Shown piece by piece: positions 43,955 to 53,434 of a stretch of 64,000 bases of DNA. Origin of the DNA: JAEUHZ01 sp964552795 (GTDB lineage Bacteria; Planctomycetota; UBA1135; GCA-002686595). The position numbers and the translations under genes were made by a program. The stretch is from NCBI GenBank assembly GCA_964552795.1, contig CAZKIO010000011.1, positions 1 to 64,000 on the forward strand. The letters run 5' to 3'. The notes below the pieces were generated by a model. The model saw only the letters and a program-made list of their open reading frames with translations. It was not told the origin of the DNA and ran no database searches. Numbering within the stretch: the first letter of the stretch is position 1; each line of letters opens with the position of its first letter.

Positions 43955-46003
43955 ATGATCCGCTCTCTGCTCGCGTTCGCGCTCCTCCTTCCCGCGGCCT
44001 GCGGGGTGGAGTCCACGACGATCCTGACGCCGCCTGCGGCTGCGGCCGCTGCGCCCGGGCCGGCCGACCGCGTCGCGCTGCTGGTCGGCATCGACCGTTA
44101 CGCGCCCGGCTCGCCGGTGTCGCCGCTCAAGGGCTGCGGCCGCGACGTCGAGCGCATGCGCGATCTCCTGGTGGGCCGGTTCGGTTTCAAGGCCGAGGAC
44201 GTGCACGTCCTGCGCGACGAACAGGCCACCCACGCCGCGATCGTCCGCGCGTTCGACAGCGCGCTGATCCAGCGCGCGCGCCGCGGCACGGAGGCGGTCT
44301 TCTATTTCGCGGGCCACGGCTCGCGCGTGCCCGACCTGGACGAGGGCGCGGCGCGCGAAGCCGACGGCCTGGACTCGACCTACCTCGCCTACGACAGCCG
44401 CGCCGACGGGCACGACGGCGACCGCGACCTCACCGACGACGAGCTGCGCTCGCTGACCGTCGCGTTGGCCGAGAAGGGCGCGTTCACGACCGTGTTGACC
44501 GATTCGTGCCACTCCGGCGGAGGCCTGCGCGGCATCGGCGGGTTCCGCGCGCGCGCCGCGCCGCAGGGCCGCCGTCCGCTCGACCGCGGCTGGGCGGGCG
44601 GGTTCTGGCCGGGCTCGATCGGCTTGCTGGACGATTCCCAGCCCGCCCCGGTGGTGCTGGGCTCCTACGTCCACGTCGCCGCCAGCCGACGCGACCAGGT
44701 GGCGGGCGAGATCGACGTCGAGACCGCGCCCGGCGAGCTGGTGCCGCACGGCGCGATGACCTGGTACCTCGCGCAAGCGCTCGACCGGGTCCAGCCCGGC
44801 GTGACCTGGAGCGCGGTCACCGACCAGACCTCGCTGCACGTCACCACCGCGCTGCCCTACCAGAACCTCACGTACTCGGGCGCCGCCGACCGGGTCGTCT
44901 TCGGCGCGTCGTTCGAGGAGGTCACGGGCTGGCGCGCGCGCAGCCTGGGCGGCGACCTCGTCCTGGTGGACGCCGGCTGGCTCGCCGGCCTGCGGCGCGG
45001 CTCGCGCCTGGACATCCGCGCCTCGCCGGGGACGCGGTCGGTCGGCGTCGCGCTGGTGGAATGGCTCTCCGCGGCGCAGGCTCGCGCGCGGTTCCTGGAG
45101 GCGCCGGGAGAGGACCTGTCGAAGGTCGCGCTGCGCGCCGTCGAGATCGGGCGGCCGCTGGGCGAGGAACCGCTGGCGGTGTGGTGCGAGGTGCCCGGGC
45201 TCGCGCCCTGGTTCGCGGGGTCGCCCTGGGTCCAGATGGCGTCGCGGATCGAAACCGCCGACCTGATCGTGCGCGGCGGGACGCAGGGGTACCACATCTG
45301 GACACCTGATGGGCTTTTGTTGCCCGGTTACCTGCCGATCCTGCCTCCCACGTTCGGCGACCAGTCGGGCTGGCTCTCGGTCTGCGAGCCGCTGCTGCGC
45401 CGCGAGGCGCTGTGGCGGTCCACCTCGCGCCTCGCGCTGGAGCCCGGCGGCCTCGGCCTGGACGTCAGCCTGGTCGCGGCGACCGAGGCCGACTGCCGGG
45501 CGCCGCTGCCGGCCGGCGGCTGGACCCGATGGGTGCCGGCCCACATCCAGGACCGCGTCGTCTACGGCGCGCCCGGGATCGGCGGCGACCTGCCGATGGG
45601 CGTGTTCCGTGTGCACAACCCCGGCCGGTCGGCCGTTCATCTGGCCGTGCTCAACCTCCCGGAGAACGACCGCACGCGGACCTTGATCGATCCGCTCCCG
45701 GGCAGCGACGCGCGCGTGCTGCGGCCGGGCGAGACGTGCTCGGTGCGCGTCGGCTTCCTGGCGCCCGACGCGTGGTCGCTGGCGCGGCCGATGTGCGACC
45801 GCTACCTGTTCCTGGCGACGCTCGGGCCCATCGACCTCGTGTCCCTGACCTCCAGCGTGACGCTGCGCGGCGACGAGGCGCCGCTGCCGGGCGTGCTGCG
45901 TCAGGCGCAGGCGAAGTACGTCACGCGCGGGTCGGGGACCGTGGATCTCGATCGGTCCGGCTACGGGATCGCGGCCGTCGACGTGCACGTCAAGCGGCGC
46001 TGA
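43955..46003 (+). CDS. Caspase-family (C14) lipoprotein
   Basis: A 682-residue lipoprotein (lipobox LLPAACG). The N-terminal p20-like caspase domain begins RVALLVGIDRYAPGSPVSPLKGC and contains the catalytic His121 (FYFAGHGS) and Cys185 (TDSCHSGGG), so it should be active as a metacaspase-type protease with Arg/Lys preference (family knowledge). The C-terminal half (about 300-682) is beta-rich, without a recognised motif, and may sense or bind something at the surface. It is divergent from the kinase-sigma operon. Confidence 0.92.
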   Translation: MIRSLLAFALLLPAACGVESTTILTPPAAAAAAPGPADRVALLVGIDRYAPGSPVSPLKGCGRDVERMRDLLVGRFGFKAEDVHVLRDEQATHAAIVRAFDSALIQRARRGTEAVFYFAGHGSRVPDLDEGAAREADGLDSTYLAYDSRADGHDGDRDLTDDELRSLTVALAEKGAFTTVLTDSCHSGGGLRGIGGFRARAAPQGRRPLDRGWAGGFWPGSIGLLDDSQPAPVVLGSYVHVAASRRDQVAGEIDVETAPGELVPHGAMTWYLAQALDRVQPGVTWSAVTDQTSLHVTTALPYQNLTYSGAADRVVFGASFEEVTGWRARSLGGDLVLVDAGWLAGLRRGSRLDIRASPGTRSVGVALVEWLSAAQARARFLEAPGEDLSKVALRAVEIGRPLGEEPLAVWCEVPGLAPWFAGSPWVQMASRIETADLIVRGGTQGYHIWTPDGLLLPGYLPILPPTFGDQSGWLSVCEPLLRREALWRSTSRLALEPGGLGLDVSLVAATEADCRAPLPAGGWTRWVPAHIQDRVVYGAPGIGGDLPMGVFRVHNPGRSAVHLAVLNLPENDRTRTLIDPLPGSDARVLRPGETCSVRVGFLAPDAWSLARPMCDRYLFLATLGPIDLVSLTSSVTLRGDEAPLPGVLRQAQAKYVTRGSGTVDLDRSGYGIAAVDVHVKRR

Positions 46004-46068
46004 CCGGCCGGACTCCGGGGATCCAGTTCAATGCGCGGCCCGCGTGCGGCACAATCGCCGAGCGCCAC

Positions 46069-48402
46069 ATGCTCCGCATCCTCGCGTCCATCCTCCTCGG
46101 TGCCCTCGCGACCGCCCAGAACGCGGAGGATCAGCCCTGCCGGACGGACTACACGATCCGCGCGCGCTACGAACCCCAGGAGCGGCGGCTGAAGGGCGAG
46201 CTCAGCGTCCGCTGGACCAACGAGAGCCGCGACGTCGTGCCGGACCTGTGGTTCCACGCCTACTGGAACGCGTTCGCGAACAGCGAGTCGACGCACATGG
46301 TGGGCGCGGGCGGCACGTTGCGCGGCGGCCGCGTCGGCGACGACGAGTGGGGCTGGCAGCAGATCACGCGCCTCTCCGTCGAGGGCCGCGACCTGACCCA
46401 GGACATCCGCTGGGTCTCGCCCGACGACCTGCGACCCGAGGACCGCACGGTGTTCCGCGTGCGCCTGCCCGAGGCCGTGCGTCCGGGCCAGTCGATCACC
46501 GCCGACGTCACGTGGGAAGCGCGCGTGCCGCGCGTGCGCCGGCGCACCGGGCACAAGGACGACTTCCTGTTCATCGCGCAGTGGTTCCCCAAGCTGGGCG
46601 TGTACGAGACCGGGAACGGCTGGAACTGCCACCAGTTCCACGCCAGCACGGAGTTCTTCTCCGACTACGGGACCTACGAGGTCGAGCTGGACCTGCCGGC
46701 CGAGTACCAGGACAAGGTCGGCGCCTCGGGCGTGCAGCGCGGGCCGTCCGGCGGCGGTGCGGAGCGCGTCATCGTGCGCTTCGCCGCGCCTTCCGACGCC
46801 GACCGCGAGCGCGTCGAGAAGGACGGACGCAAGCCGCTGGTGCACGACTTCGCGTGGACGGCCGACCCCGACTACGTGAAGTTCCAGGACACGTTCCGCT
46901 ACGACGAGTGGGCGGCGCGCTATCCCGACGAGATCGCGCGCGTGGCGCTGGCGCTGGATCGCACGCCGGACGAGCTGCGCCTGCGCGACGTCAACGTCAC
47001 CGTGCTCCTGCAGCCCGAGCACGCGGTGCAGGGCCGGCGGCACTTCGACGCCACGTGCACCGCGCTCTTCTTCTACGGCCTGTGGTGGGGCGAGTACCCC
47101 TACGAGCACATCACCGTCGTCGATCCGGCCTGGGGCGCGGGCGCCGCCGGCGGCATGGAGTACCCGACCCTGTTCACGGCCGGCACGCGGATGTTCACGA
47201 AGCCCGCGATGCTCTCGCCCGAGAGCGTGACCGTGCACGAGTGCGGCCATCAGTTCTGGTACGGCCTCGTGGGGAACAACGAGTTCGAGGCCGGCTGGCT
47301 CGACGAGGGATTCAACACGTTCTCGCAGAACGAAGCGCTCGCCATCCGCTACGGGATGAGCATCGCGACCACCGATTTCTGCTCCGTGCCCTTCGACGGC
47401 GTGCCGATCGGGCGCGAGCCGGGCGGCTCGGCACTGGCCGACTTCCTGTCCGGACGGCGCATCCGCCTGCCGTGGATCGGGACGATCCAGCCCGGGCGCG
47501 GTTCGGGCCTGCTCGACTGGTGGCGCGAGCAGCCGCTGCTCTCGTACGGCCGCCAGCGCACCGATCCGCGCGAGACCGATCGCACGGGCTACCTCTCGGA
47601 CCCGGACACGGATCCGATCGACCGGCCCGGCTGGCTCTACTGCGACCGCAACAGCTACCGGACGAACAGCTACCGGCGCACGGCGACGGCGCTGCGTTCG
47701 CTGCAGGGCCTCGTCGGCGAGGATCGTTTCCTGCGCGGCATGCGCCTGTACGCGGAGCGCTGGCGCTACCGCCATCCGTACCCGCAGGACTTCTTCGACG
47801 CGTTCCAGGAAGGCGCGAAGGCCGACATCGGCTGGTTCTTCGCGCAGGTGTTCCGCAGCACGGCGACCGCGGACTGGCGCATCGAGGTGAACCAGCGGCG
47901 CGTGCAGGAGCCGCGCGGCTGGTTCGCGGACGAGCGCGGCCGTTGGCGCAAGGCGGAGGGCGCCTCGGCGGCGGCCGAGGACGGGCCCGCATCGGCCGCC
48001 TCCGGCGAGGAGGCCTCCGAGGCCGGCGACGCGGAGCTCACGGAAGCCGGGCGCGGCGCGCGAGGCTGGAAGGCGGAGGTCGTCGTGCGCCGCCGCGGCG
48101 AGCTGCTGTTGCCGCTGACGGTGGAGCTCAACTGGGACGACGGCGCCAGCGAGCGGCTGGTCTGGTCGCGCGAGGACCAGGCGCACTCGGCCTGGTGGAA
48201 GCCGATCCAGGACCGTGCTCCGACGCGGCGCAAGCTGGTGTCGGCGCGCATCGATCCCGACCGGCGCTACTCGTTCGACAAGAACCTGTCCGACAACGAG
48301 TGGCACGACGCGGTGGACGAGACGGCGCCGCTGCGCTGGGCCGAGCGCGTGTTCGCGCAGTACCTGCAGTCCCTGCACGCGTTCGGAGGGCTGGGTGGCT
48401 GA
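46069..48402 (+). CDS. Secreted M1-family metallopeptidase
   Basis: A 777-residue exported protease with signal peptide (MLRILASILLGALATAQ). The gluzincin zinc site is HECGH at 390-394 with the third ligand Glu413 in GWLDEGF, the normal 18-residue spacing. The exopeptidase-type GxMEN motif is replaced by GGMEYPTL, a variant common in bacterial M1-like proteins. The C-terminal domain after about 600 is Ala/Glu-rich and ends with a beta region. The next gene starts 8 bp before its stop, so the two are coupled. Confidence 0.93.
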   Translation: MLRILASILLGALATAQNAEDQPCRTDYTIRARYEPQERRLKGELSVRWTNESRDVVPDLWFHAYWNAFANSESTHMVGAGGTLRGGRVGDDEWGWQQITRLSVEGRDLTQDIRWVSPDDLRPEDRTVFRVRLPEAVRPGQSITADVTWEARVPRVRRRTGHKDDFLFIAQWFPKLGVYETGNGWNCHQFHASTEFFSDYGTYEVELDLPAEYQDKVGASGVQRGPSGGGAERVIVRFAAPSDADRERVEKDGRKPLVHDFAWTADPDYVKFQDTFRYDEWAARYPDEIARVALALDRTPDELRLRDVNVTVLLQPEHAVQGRRHFDATCTALFFYGLWWGEYPYEHITVVDPAWGAGAAGGMEYPTLFTAGTRMFTKPAMLSPESVTVHECGHQFWYGLVGNNEFEAGWLDEGFNTFSQNEALAIRYGMSIATTDFCSVPFDGVPIGREPGGSALADFLSGRRIRLPWIGTIQPGRGSGLLDWWREQPLLSYGRQRTDPRETDRTGYLSDPDTDPIDRPGWLYCDRNSYRTNSYRRTATALRSLQGLVGEDRFLRGMRLYAERWRYRHPYPQDFFDAFQEGAKADIGWFFAQVFRSTATADWRIEVNQRRVQEPRGWFADERGRWRKAEGASAAAEDGPASAASGEEASEAGDAELTEAGRGARGWKAEVVVRRRGELLLPLTVELNWDDGASERLVWSREDQAHSAWWKPIQDRAPTRRKLVSARIDPDRRYSFDKNLSDNEWHDAVDETAPLRWAERVFAQYLQSLHAFGGLGG

Positions 48403-49426
48403 GTACGCGCCGAGCGAGCGCGGCATCGTGTCCGCCGAGGCGCTGCGCAGCGCGCTGGCGCGGCCGGCCGTCTGGCTCGCGATCGCGCTGGTTCAGGTGC
48501 TGCTGGCCGTCGCGCCTTCGCTGGCCTGGCTCGACTGGATGCAGCGCGCGACGGAGCACCGCTACGCGCCCGGTTCGCTGTTCTCGAACCTGGGCGCGTC
48601 CTTCCGCTTCGATCACGCCGACGAGCTGGCCGAGCTGGGCCGCGCGACCGGCCAGGTCGGCGCCGTGCTGGCGCTGCTGGCGATGCTCGCCGGCTGCTTC
48701 TGCGCCGGCGGCTGGCTGCAGATCTTCCTCGAGCGGACGGAAGGCGAGTCGCTGCGGCGCTTCTTCTACGGCGGCGCGCGCTACTTCTGGCGTTTCGTCC
48801 GCGTGCTCGTGCTGACGCTGCTCCTGCTGGCTGTCGCGGGCTGGATCGCGTTCGGCAAGCCGTGGAACCTGCTCGTGCTCGACCTGGGCATGGGCGTCCC
48901 CGCGGGCGACTTCGAGCGCCTGGAAACGCTGGACTCCGAGCAGACCGTGGTCGGCCTGCGCTTCGCCCAGGCGCTGCTGCACGCCGTGCTGGTCGGCCTC
49001 GTGCTCCTGTGGGGCGACTACGTGCGCACGCGCCTCGCGCTGCACGACACGCACTCGTCGGTGTGGGCCGGCATCGCCACCGCCTGGACGATCGCGCGCC
49101 ACCCCGTGCGCACGCTGCGGCCGCACCTCGCGCTGCTCGCGGCCGAGTTCGCGATCGTCACCGGACTGGGGTTCTTCGCGCGGTCGGTCGAGGCCGGCCT
49201 CGTTCGCAAGCACGAGCCCTGGGGCATCGCGATCCTGCTCCTCACCAGCCTGGGCGTGATCGTGTGGCGCGTGATCCTGCGCGGCGCGCGCTACCACGCG
49301 GCCATCCAGGTGAGCCGCCAGGTCGTGAGCCCGATCGCGCGGCCCGACCCGTGGAAGAAGACGATCGGCGGGCCCGGCGGACCGCGCTATCCGATCGGCG
49401 GCGACGAGTACGCCGTCTCGATGTAG
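48395..49426 (+). CDS. Integral membrane protein of unknown function
   Basis: A 343-residue protein with about six hydrophobic helices (e.g. AVWLAIALVQVLLAVAPSL, VGAVLALLAMLAGCFCAGG, VLVLTLLLLAVAGWIAFG, LLHAVLVGLVLLWGDYV). It starts at GTG 48395, overlapping the M1 peptidase stop by 8 bp and preceded by GGAGGG. It may assist or anchor the peptidase. No transporter signature is visible. Confidence 0.8.
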   Translation: MAEYAPSERGIVSAEALRSALARPAVWLAIALVQVLLAVAPSLAWLDWMQRATEHRYAPGSLFSNLGASFRFDHADELAELGRATGQVGAVLALLAMLAGCFCAGGWLQIFLERTEGESLRRFFYGGARYFWRFVRVLVLTLLLLAVAGWIAFGKPWNLLVLDLGMGVPAGDFERLETLDSEQTVVGLRFAQALLHAVLVGLVLLWGDYVRTRLALHDTHSSVWAGIATAWTIARHPVRTLRPHLALLAAEFAIVTGLGFFARSVEAGLVRKHEPWGIAILLLTSLGVIVWRVILRGARYHAAIQVSRQVVSPIARPDPWKKTIGGPGGPRYPIGGDEYAVSM

Positions 49427-49446
49427 GCGCGCGGGCCGGCGCCCGA

Positions 49447-50157
49447 TCAGGCGCGCAGGTGCGCGTCGGTCGGACGGCCCGAGGGCAGCGGCGCGCGCGC
49501 GTGCAACTCGAGGATCGGCCAGCCGTGCGCGGCGGCGTGGGCGCGCAGCCGCGCGTCGGGGCTGACCGCGACCGGGTGCGACACCTTCTCGAGCAGCGGC
49601 AGATCGTTGTGCGAATCGGAGTAGAACCAGCTCTCGCGCACGTCGCTCCAGGCCAGGCCGCGGCCGGCGAGCCATTCGCCCAGGCGCGCGATCTTCCCGC
49701 CGCGGAAGCAGGGCACGCCGGCGACGCGGCCGGTGTAGCGGCCGTCCGCGCGCTCGGGGACGGTGGCGATCAGGTGCGGAATCCCGAGGTCGCGCGCGAT
49801 CGGGCCGGACAGGAACGCGTTGGTCGCGGTAACCAGCGCGGTCTCGTGCCCGCGCCCGGCGTGCGAACGCACGAGCTCGCGCGCGGCGTCGGAGAGACGC
49901 GGCCGGATGCACGCCTCCATCCAGTGCTCGCGCCATGCGGCGAGGCGTTCCTGGCTCTCGCTCACGAGCGGCGAGAGCTGGAAGCGCAGGAACGCGTCGA
50001 TGTCGAGCGTCCCGGCGTGGTACTCGCGATGGAAGCCGCGCACGCGCTCGACGTCGATGGCGCCCGACTCGGCCAGGAGCTCGCTCCACAGAAGGTCGCT
50101 GTCTCCGTCGAGGAGCGTCCGATCCAGGTCGAAGAGCGCGAGGCGCAGGGCAGCCAC
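49447..50157 (-). CDS. HAD-superfamily phosphatase (SerB-like, IB subfamily)
   Basis: A 236-residue enzyme from GTG 50157. Motif I is LFDLDRTLLDGDSD (nucleophile Asp and acid Asp), motif II Thr is in ALVTATNAF, and the metal Asp pair is in FYSDSHNDLPLLE. It is similar to phosphoserine phosphatase and to IB phosphatases acting on small phosphates. The substrate is uncertain. The start has only a weak ribosome site. It is divergent from the aminopeptidase gene. Confidence 0.9.
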   Translation of the reverse strand: MAALRLALFDLDRTLLDGDSDLLWSELLAESGAIDVERVRGFHREYHAGTLDIDAFLRFQLSPLVSESQERLAAWREHWMEACIRPRLSDAARELVRSHAGRGHETALVTATNAFLSGPIARDLGIPHLIATVPERADGRYTGRVAGVPCFRGGKIARLGEWLAGRGLAWSDVRESWFYSDSHNDLPLLEKVSHPVAVSPDARLRAHAAAHGWPILELHARAPLPSGRPTDAHLRA

Positions 50158-50292
50158 CAGTCCCAGCCTCGCCGATGGTCCGCGTCGAGGCAATGCGGTT
50201 TCTCGGCATCCCGGCGCGTTCGAGGCCAGAAAAACCGGCGCGAAGGCGCGGGTTCGCGTCGTGGACGGCCTGCGCCGCGCCGCGCCGGCGTC

Positions 50293-50298
50293 TATCCT
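50293..50298 (+). promoter_or_regulatory. -10-like element (TATCCT) of a leaderless gene
   Basis: TATCCT ends 7 nt before ATG 50306. No Shine-Dalgarno sequence is present. Confidence 0.45.
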
Positions 50299-50305
50299 GG
50301 CCGGC

Positions 50306-51757
50306 ATGCTCCACATCGTCGGCGTCCCGGTCCTCGCCTTGTGCTTGTCCGCGTTGCCTGCAGCGCCCGCCGGACACACCGCGGAGCCGGCCGCGCCCGC
50401 GGCGCGAGCCGACGGCCAGGAGCACGTTCGCCGCGCCGGGCTGGGCGCCGCGTTCCACGCCGGGCGGCGCGCGAAGCTGGTGGAGGAACTCCGCAAGGAG
50501 ACACCCGCGGGCCTGGTGCTGGTGCGCGGCCTGCCGGAGCAGCGCGACTACGCGCGTTTCTCGCAGGACAAGACGTTCTGGTACCTCTCGGGCGTCGAGA
50601 GCCCGTCGGCCGCGATCGTGATCGACGTCGCGAGCGGCGACACGATCCTGTTCCTGCCCAAGCCCAACGCGATGCACGAGCGCTGGAACGGCGAGCAGTG
50701 GGACTCCGGCGACGACTGGGTCCCCGGGGTCGCGGGCATCCCCGACGTGCGCGCCAACTCCGAGCTGATGGGCCTCCTGAAGGAACGCACCCGCGACAAC
50801 AAGGTCGTGTGGGTCAGCAAGGAGCCGTGGGTGGCGCTCTCCGGCTGCTTCGACCAGGCCGGCCCGCACGACCGCGCGATCGAGAAGGATCCGCTCGACG
50901 GCCGGTCGAGCCGCGAGAACGCGCTGGAGGAGAACCTGCGCGAGAAGCTCGGCGCCGACGTGCGCGACTGCGCCAAGGTGCTGGCCGAGATGCGGCGCAT
51001 CAAGACGCCCGAGGAGATCGCGGCCCTGCGGCGCGCCTCGGAGATCGGCGCGCGGGCCATGGAGGAGGCGATCCGTTCGACGCGGCCGGGGCTGACCGAG
51101 CGTCACCTCGAGGCCGTGATGACCTTCGTCCACCGCGCCGAGGGCGCGGCCGGGCCGGCCTACCAGGGCATCGTGGGCTGCGGGCCCAACGCGCTGATCC
51201 TGCACTACGCGAACATCGGCCGCGAGCTTCGGCAGGGCGAGATGATCCTCCTCGACTACGCGCCGGAGGTGGACCACTACGTGAGCGACATCACGCGCTC
51301 GTGGCCGACCGACGGCGTGTTCACGCCGCGCATGGCCGAGATCTACGACGCGGTGCTGGCCGCGCAGCTCGCCGGCATCGCCGAGGTGCGTCCGGGCAAG
51401 ACGATGAACGACGTCGAGCGCGCCTGCCGCCGCGTCCTCGCCGACCGCGGCATGGGCAAGCTGATGCCGCACGGCTCCAGCCACTACATTGGGATGGAGG
51501 TGCACGACGTGGGCGCTTCGGGCAAGCCTTTCGAACCGGGCGTCGTGTTCACGGTCGAGCCCGGCGTGTACGAACCCTCGACCGGCATCGGCGTGCGCAT
51601 CGAGGACGTCGTGGTCGTGACCGAGACCGGCTGCGAGGTGATCTCGGCCGGCGTCACCAAGGACCGCGCGGCGCTGACCCGGCTGATCGCCGAGGAAGGC
51701 ATCCTCGATCGATGGCCCGCGGGGATCGCGGAACCGGAACGGTCCCAGCGACGCTGA
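50306..51757 (+). CDS. Exported Xaa-Pro aminopeptidase (M24B)
   Basis: A 483-residue metallopeptidase with an N-terminal signal (MLHIVGVPVLALCLSALPA). An N-terminal creatinase-like domain is followed by the pita-bread fold with metal ligands in LLDYAPEVDHYVSDITRSWP (two Asp), HGSSHYIGMEVHD (His), FTVEPGVYEP (Glu) and VRIEDVVVV (Glu). It removes N-terminal residues before proline. Its export suggests scavenging of peptides in the periplasm. Confidence 0.94.
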   Translation: MLHIVGVPVLALCLSALPAAPAGHTAEPAAPAARADGQEHVRRAGLGAAFHAGRRAKLVEELRKETPAGLVLVRGLPEQRDYARFSQDKTFWYLSGVESPSAAIVIDVASGDTILFLPKPNAMHERWNGEQWDSGDDWVPGVAGIPDVRANSELMGLLKERTRDNKVVWVSKEPWVALSGCFDQAGPHDRAIEKDPLDGRSSRENALEENLREKLGADVRDCAKVLAEMRRIKTPEEIAALRRASEIGARAMEEAIRSTRPGLTERHLEAVMTFVHRAEGAAGPAYQGIVGCGPNALILHYANIGRELRQGEMILLDYAPEVDHYVSDITRSWPTDGVFTPRMAEIYDAVLAAQLAGIAEVRPGKTMNDVERACRRVLADRGMGKLMPHGSSHYIGMEVHDVGASGKPFEPGVVFTVEPGVYEPSTGIGVRIEDVVVVTETGCEVISAGVTKDRAALTRLIAEEGILDRWPAGIAEPERSQRR

Positions 51758-52080
51758 GGTCCGCCGCGAGAACCGGCGCGGCGCCGCGCGACGCCATCTG
51801 GCCGACACCCCGCGACGCGGCTGCGGTGTGCAGGTCACTTGGGATCCTGCCCGCCGGGGCTGAGCGGGAGTCGGATTCGTGCCATGAACGCCAAGCGCCA
51901 CGGCGGCGCCGCCGCCCGGCCCTGCCGCGCGTCGATTCCTGAAACCGCCGCGTCGGTGTGGGACGCCCCCCCGGAGAGGCCCCGAGCCGACCCTCCGGAC
52001 CAAGATGCAAGCCCAGCCCTGGACCGTCCCCGCCGATCGAGGGATCGCCACATCGCTCGGGCTGCGCCTGGGTGCATCGG
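51758..52080. other. Intergenic region before the sigma/CHAT operon
   Basis: About 320 nt without a convincing gene. Short reading frames on both strands have no ribosome sites and no similarity to anything I know. A GC-rich palindrome lies near 51776-51793, after the aminopeptidase stop. Confidence 0.4.
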
Positions 52081-52086
52081 TACACT
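52081..52086 (+). promoter_or_regulatory. -10 element (TACACT) of the sigma/CHAT operon
   Basis: TACACT lies 14 nt before ATG 52101, giving a leader of about 8 nt that includes GGAG. Confidence 0.45.
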
Positions 52087-52100
52087 CCGTGGTGGAGCGC

Positions 52101-52721
52101 ATGCCTCACCTCCCCGTTCCCGAGACGGCGCCGCGCGGCCAGGGAGGCGATCCCGCGGCCTTCGCGGCTGACCTCGAGCTCGTGCGAGGCTTCGTGCAGG
52201 GCAAACGGGACCGTTTCGAGGAGTTGGCCGGGCGCTTCGCCTGCCTGCCCAACATGGTGCGGGCGCTCGACGCGCGGATCGGCGGCAACCTCCAGGAGCA
52301 GGACCTGTTGGACATCGTGCAGGACGCGCTGGTCCGTGCGTGGTCCAAGCTCGATACGTACGCGGGCGAGGCGCGGTTCGAATCCTGGCTGTACGGCATC
52401 GCCCGCTTCGAGATGCTGAACGCCTTGCGTCGCCGCAAGCGCCGGAGACCGGTGGAGCACGAGATGAACGACGTTCCCGACCGAGCGAGCAACGAGGACG
52501 AGGGGCTCTCCGAGCTGGACTACGAGAAACTCCACGCGACCCTGCAGGAGCTCGAGCCCGGCACGGTCCAGATCATGCGCCTGAAGCACTTCGAGGACCT
52601 CACGTTCGAGCAGATCGGACGCCGGTTGGGCATGTCGCCCAACACGGCCAAGACCCGCTACTACCGCGGCCTCATCAGCCTCCAGTCCAGGCTGCGCAAC
52701 CCGCTGGGACCTGACCAATGA
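52101..52721 (+). CDS. ECF-type RNA polymerase sigma factor
   Basis: A 206-residue sigma factor. Region 2 contains DLLDIVQDALVRAWSKLDTY and FESWLYGIARFEMLNALR. Region 4 contains TVQIMRLKHFEDLTFEQIGRRLGMSPNTAKTRYYRGL. ATG 52101 follows GGAG and a -10 element; an upstream in-frame ATG at 52005 is less likely. The stop overlaps the start of the next gene by 4 bp (ATGA), giving a tight sigma/anti-sigma-like pair. Confidence 0.92.
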   Translation: MPHLPVPETAPRGQGGDPAAFAADLELVRGFVQGKRDRFEELAGRFACLPNMVRALDARIGGNLQEQDLLDIVQDALVRAWSKLDTYAGEARFESWLYGIARFEMLNALRRRKRRRPVEHEMNDVPDRASNEDEGLSELDYEKLHATLQELEPGTVQIMRLKHFEDLTFEQIGRRLGMSPNTAKTRYYRGLISLQSRLRNPLGPDQ

Positions 52722-53434
52722 CCCTGCGCCAGAACGAGGAGCACGAGCGTCTGCTGCAGGCCTTGGCGTGCGGCGACCTGGACATCGACGCGCCGGCCCT
52801 TTGCGCTCTGCGCCGGGCGGACGCCCAGTTCGACCGCAAGGTCCGGGACTTGTGCGCGCTGAGGGAGGGCCTGGACCACCTGGCGCGCGAGGAGCGCGAG
52901 GTGTTGGGCGGCGTGCCTCAGGCTCCGAGGCCGGCCGACGCCGAGTTCGTCGCATCGCGGCTGCGGTCCTTCGCCGGGGGCTCCGGAGCGCAGCAGGGTT
53001 CGCGGAGCAGACCGGGCGGACGCAAGCGCTGGCCGTGGGTGCTCCTGACGGCCGCGGCCGGCGTGATGATCGCCTTCCTGCTGTTCGAGCTGCGGGATCG
53101 GCCCGACCGATCGCGGACCTCGGACCTGATGCTCTCGGGCGCCAGCGCCGTCGAACTGCTGCAGCCCGAGGACGGCGGCGCCTACGACCCGGCTCGCGGG
53201 TTCTCGTGGCGGTATGATCTCGGCCCGGGGGAGAGGTTCGAGTTCGTGCTCGTCGAACGCCTGCCCGACGGCCGGCAGATCGAACGGAGCAGCACCGTTC
53301 ACGAGGTCCCATGGTTCCCCGCTGCCGAAGTCAGGGCGAAGTGGCCGCGCCGCGGGACGTGGTCCGTGCGCGTGCTCAGCACGACTGGGGATCTGGGCGT
53401 GATGTCGGACGCCCGCGAAGTGTCGTTCGAGTAG
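52718..53434 (+). CDS. Putative anti-sigma-like membrane protein
   Basis: A 238-residue protein with a cytoplasmic N-terminal part (MTLRQNEEHERLLQALACGDLD, a helical region like anti-sigma domains), one membrane helix (about 106-124, WPWVLLTAAAGVMIAFLLFEL), and an external beta-rich part rather like a FecR or fibronectin-type domain. It is coupled to the sigma gene by ATGA and overlapped by the CHAT gene. No zinc HxxxCxxC motif is visible. Confidence 0.75.
   Translation: MTLRQNEEHERLLQALACGDLDIDAPALCALRRADAQFDRKVRDLCALREGLDHLAREEREVLGGVPQAPRPADAEFVASRLRSFAGGSGAQQGSRSRPGGRKRWPWVLLTAAAGVMIAFLLFELRDRPDRSRTSDLMLSGASAVELLQPEDGGAYDPARGFSWRYDLGPGERFEFVLVERLPDGRQIERSSTVHEVPWFPAAEVRAKWPRRGTWSVRVLSTTGDLGVMSDAREVSFE

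Noticed and set aside
41822..45988. Reverse-strand frame extended upstream of the kinase through the caspase-like gene
   Set aside because: Only the part from ATG 43855 has family motifs. The rest is antisense to a clear caspase-like gene.
51835..52077. Small ORFs on both strands before the sigma/CHAT operon
   Set aside because: They have no ribosome site, no known motif and low-complexity sequence.
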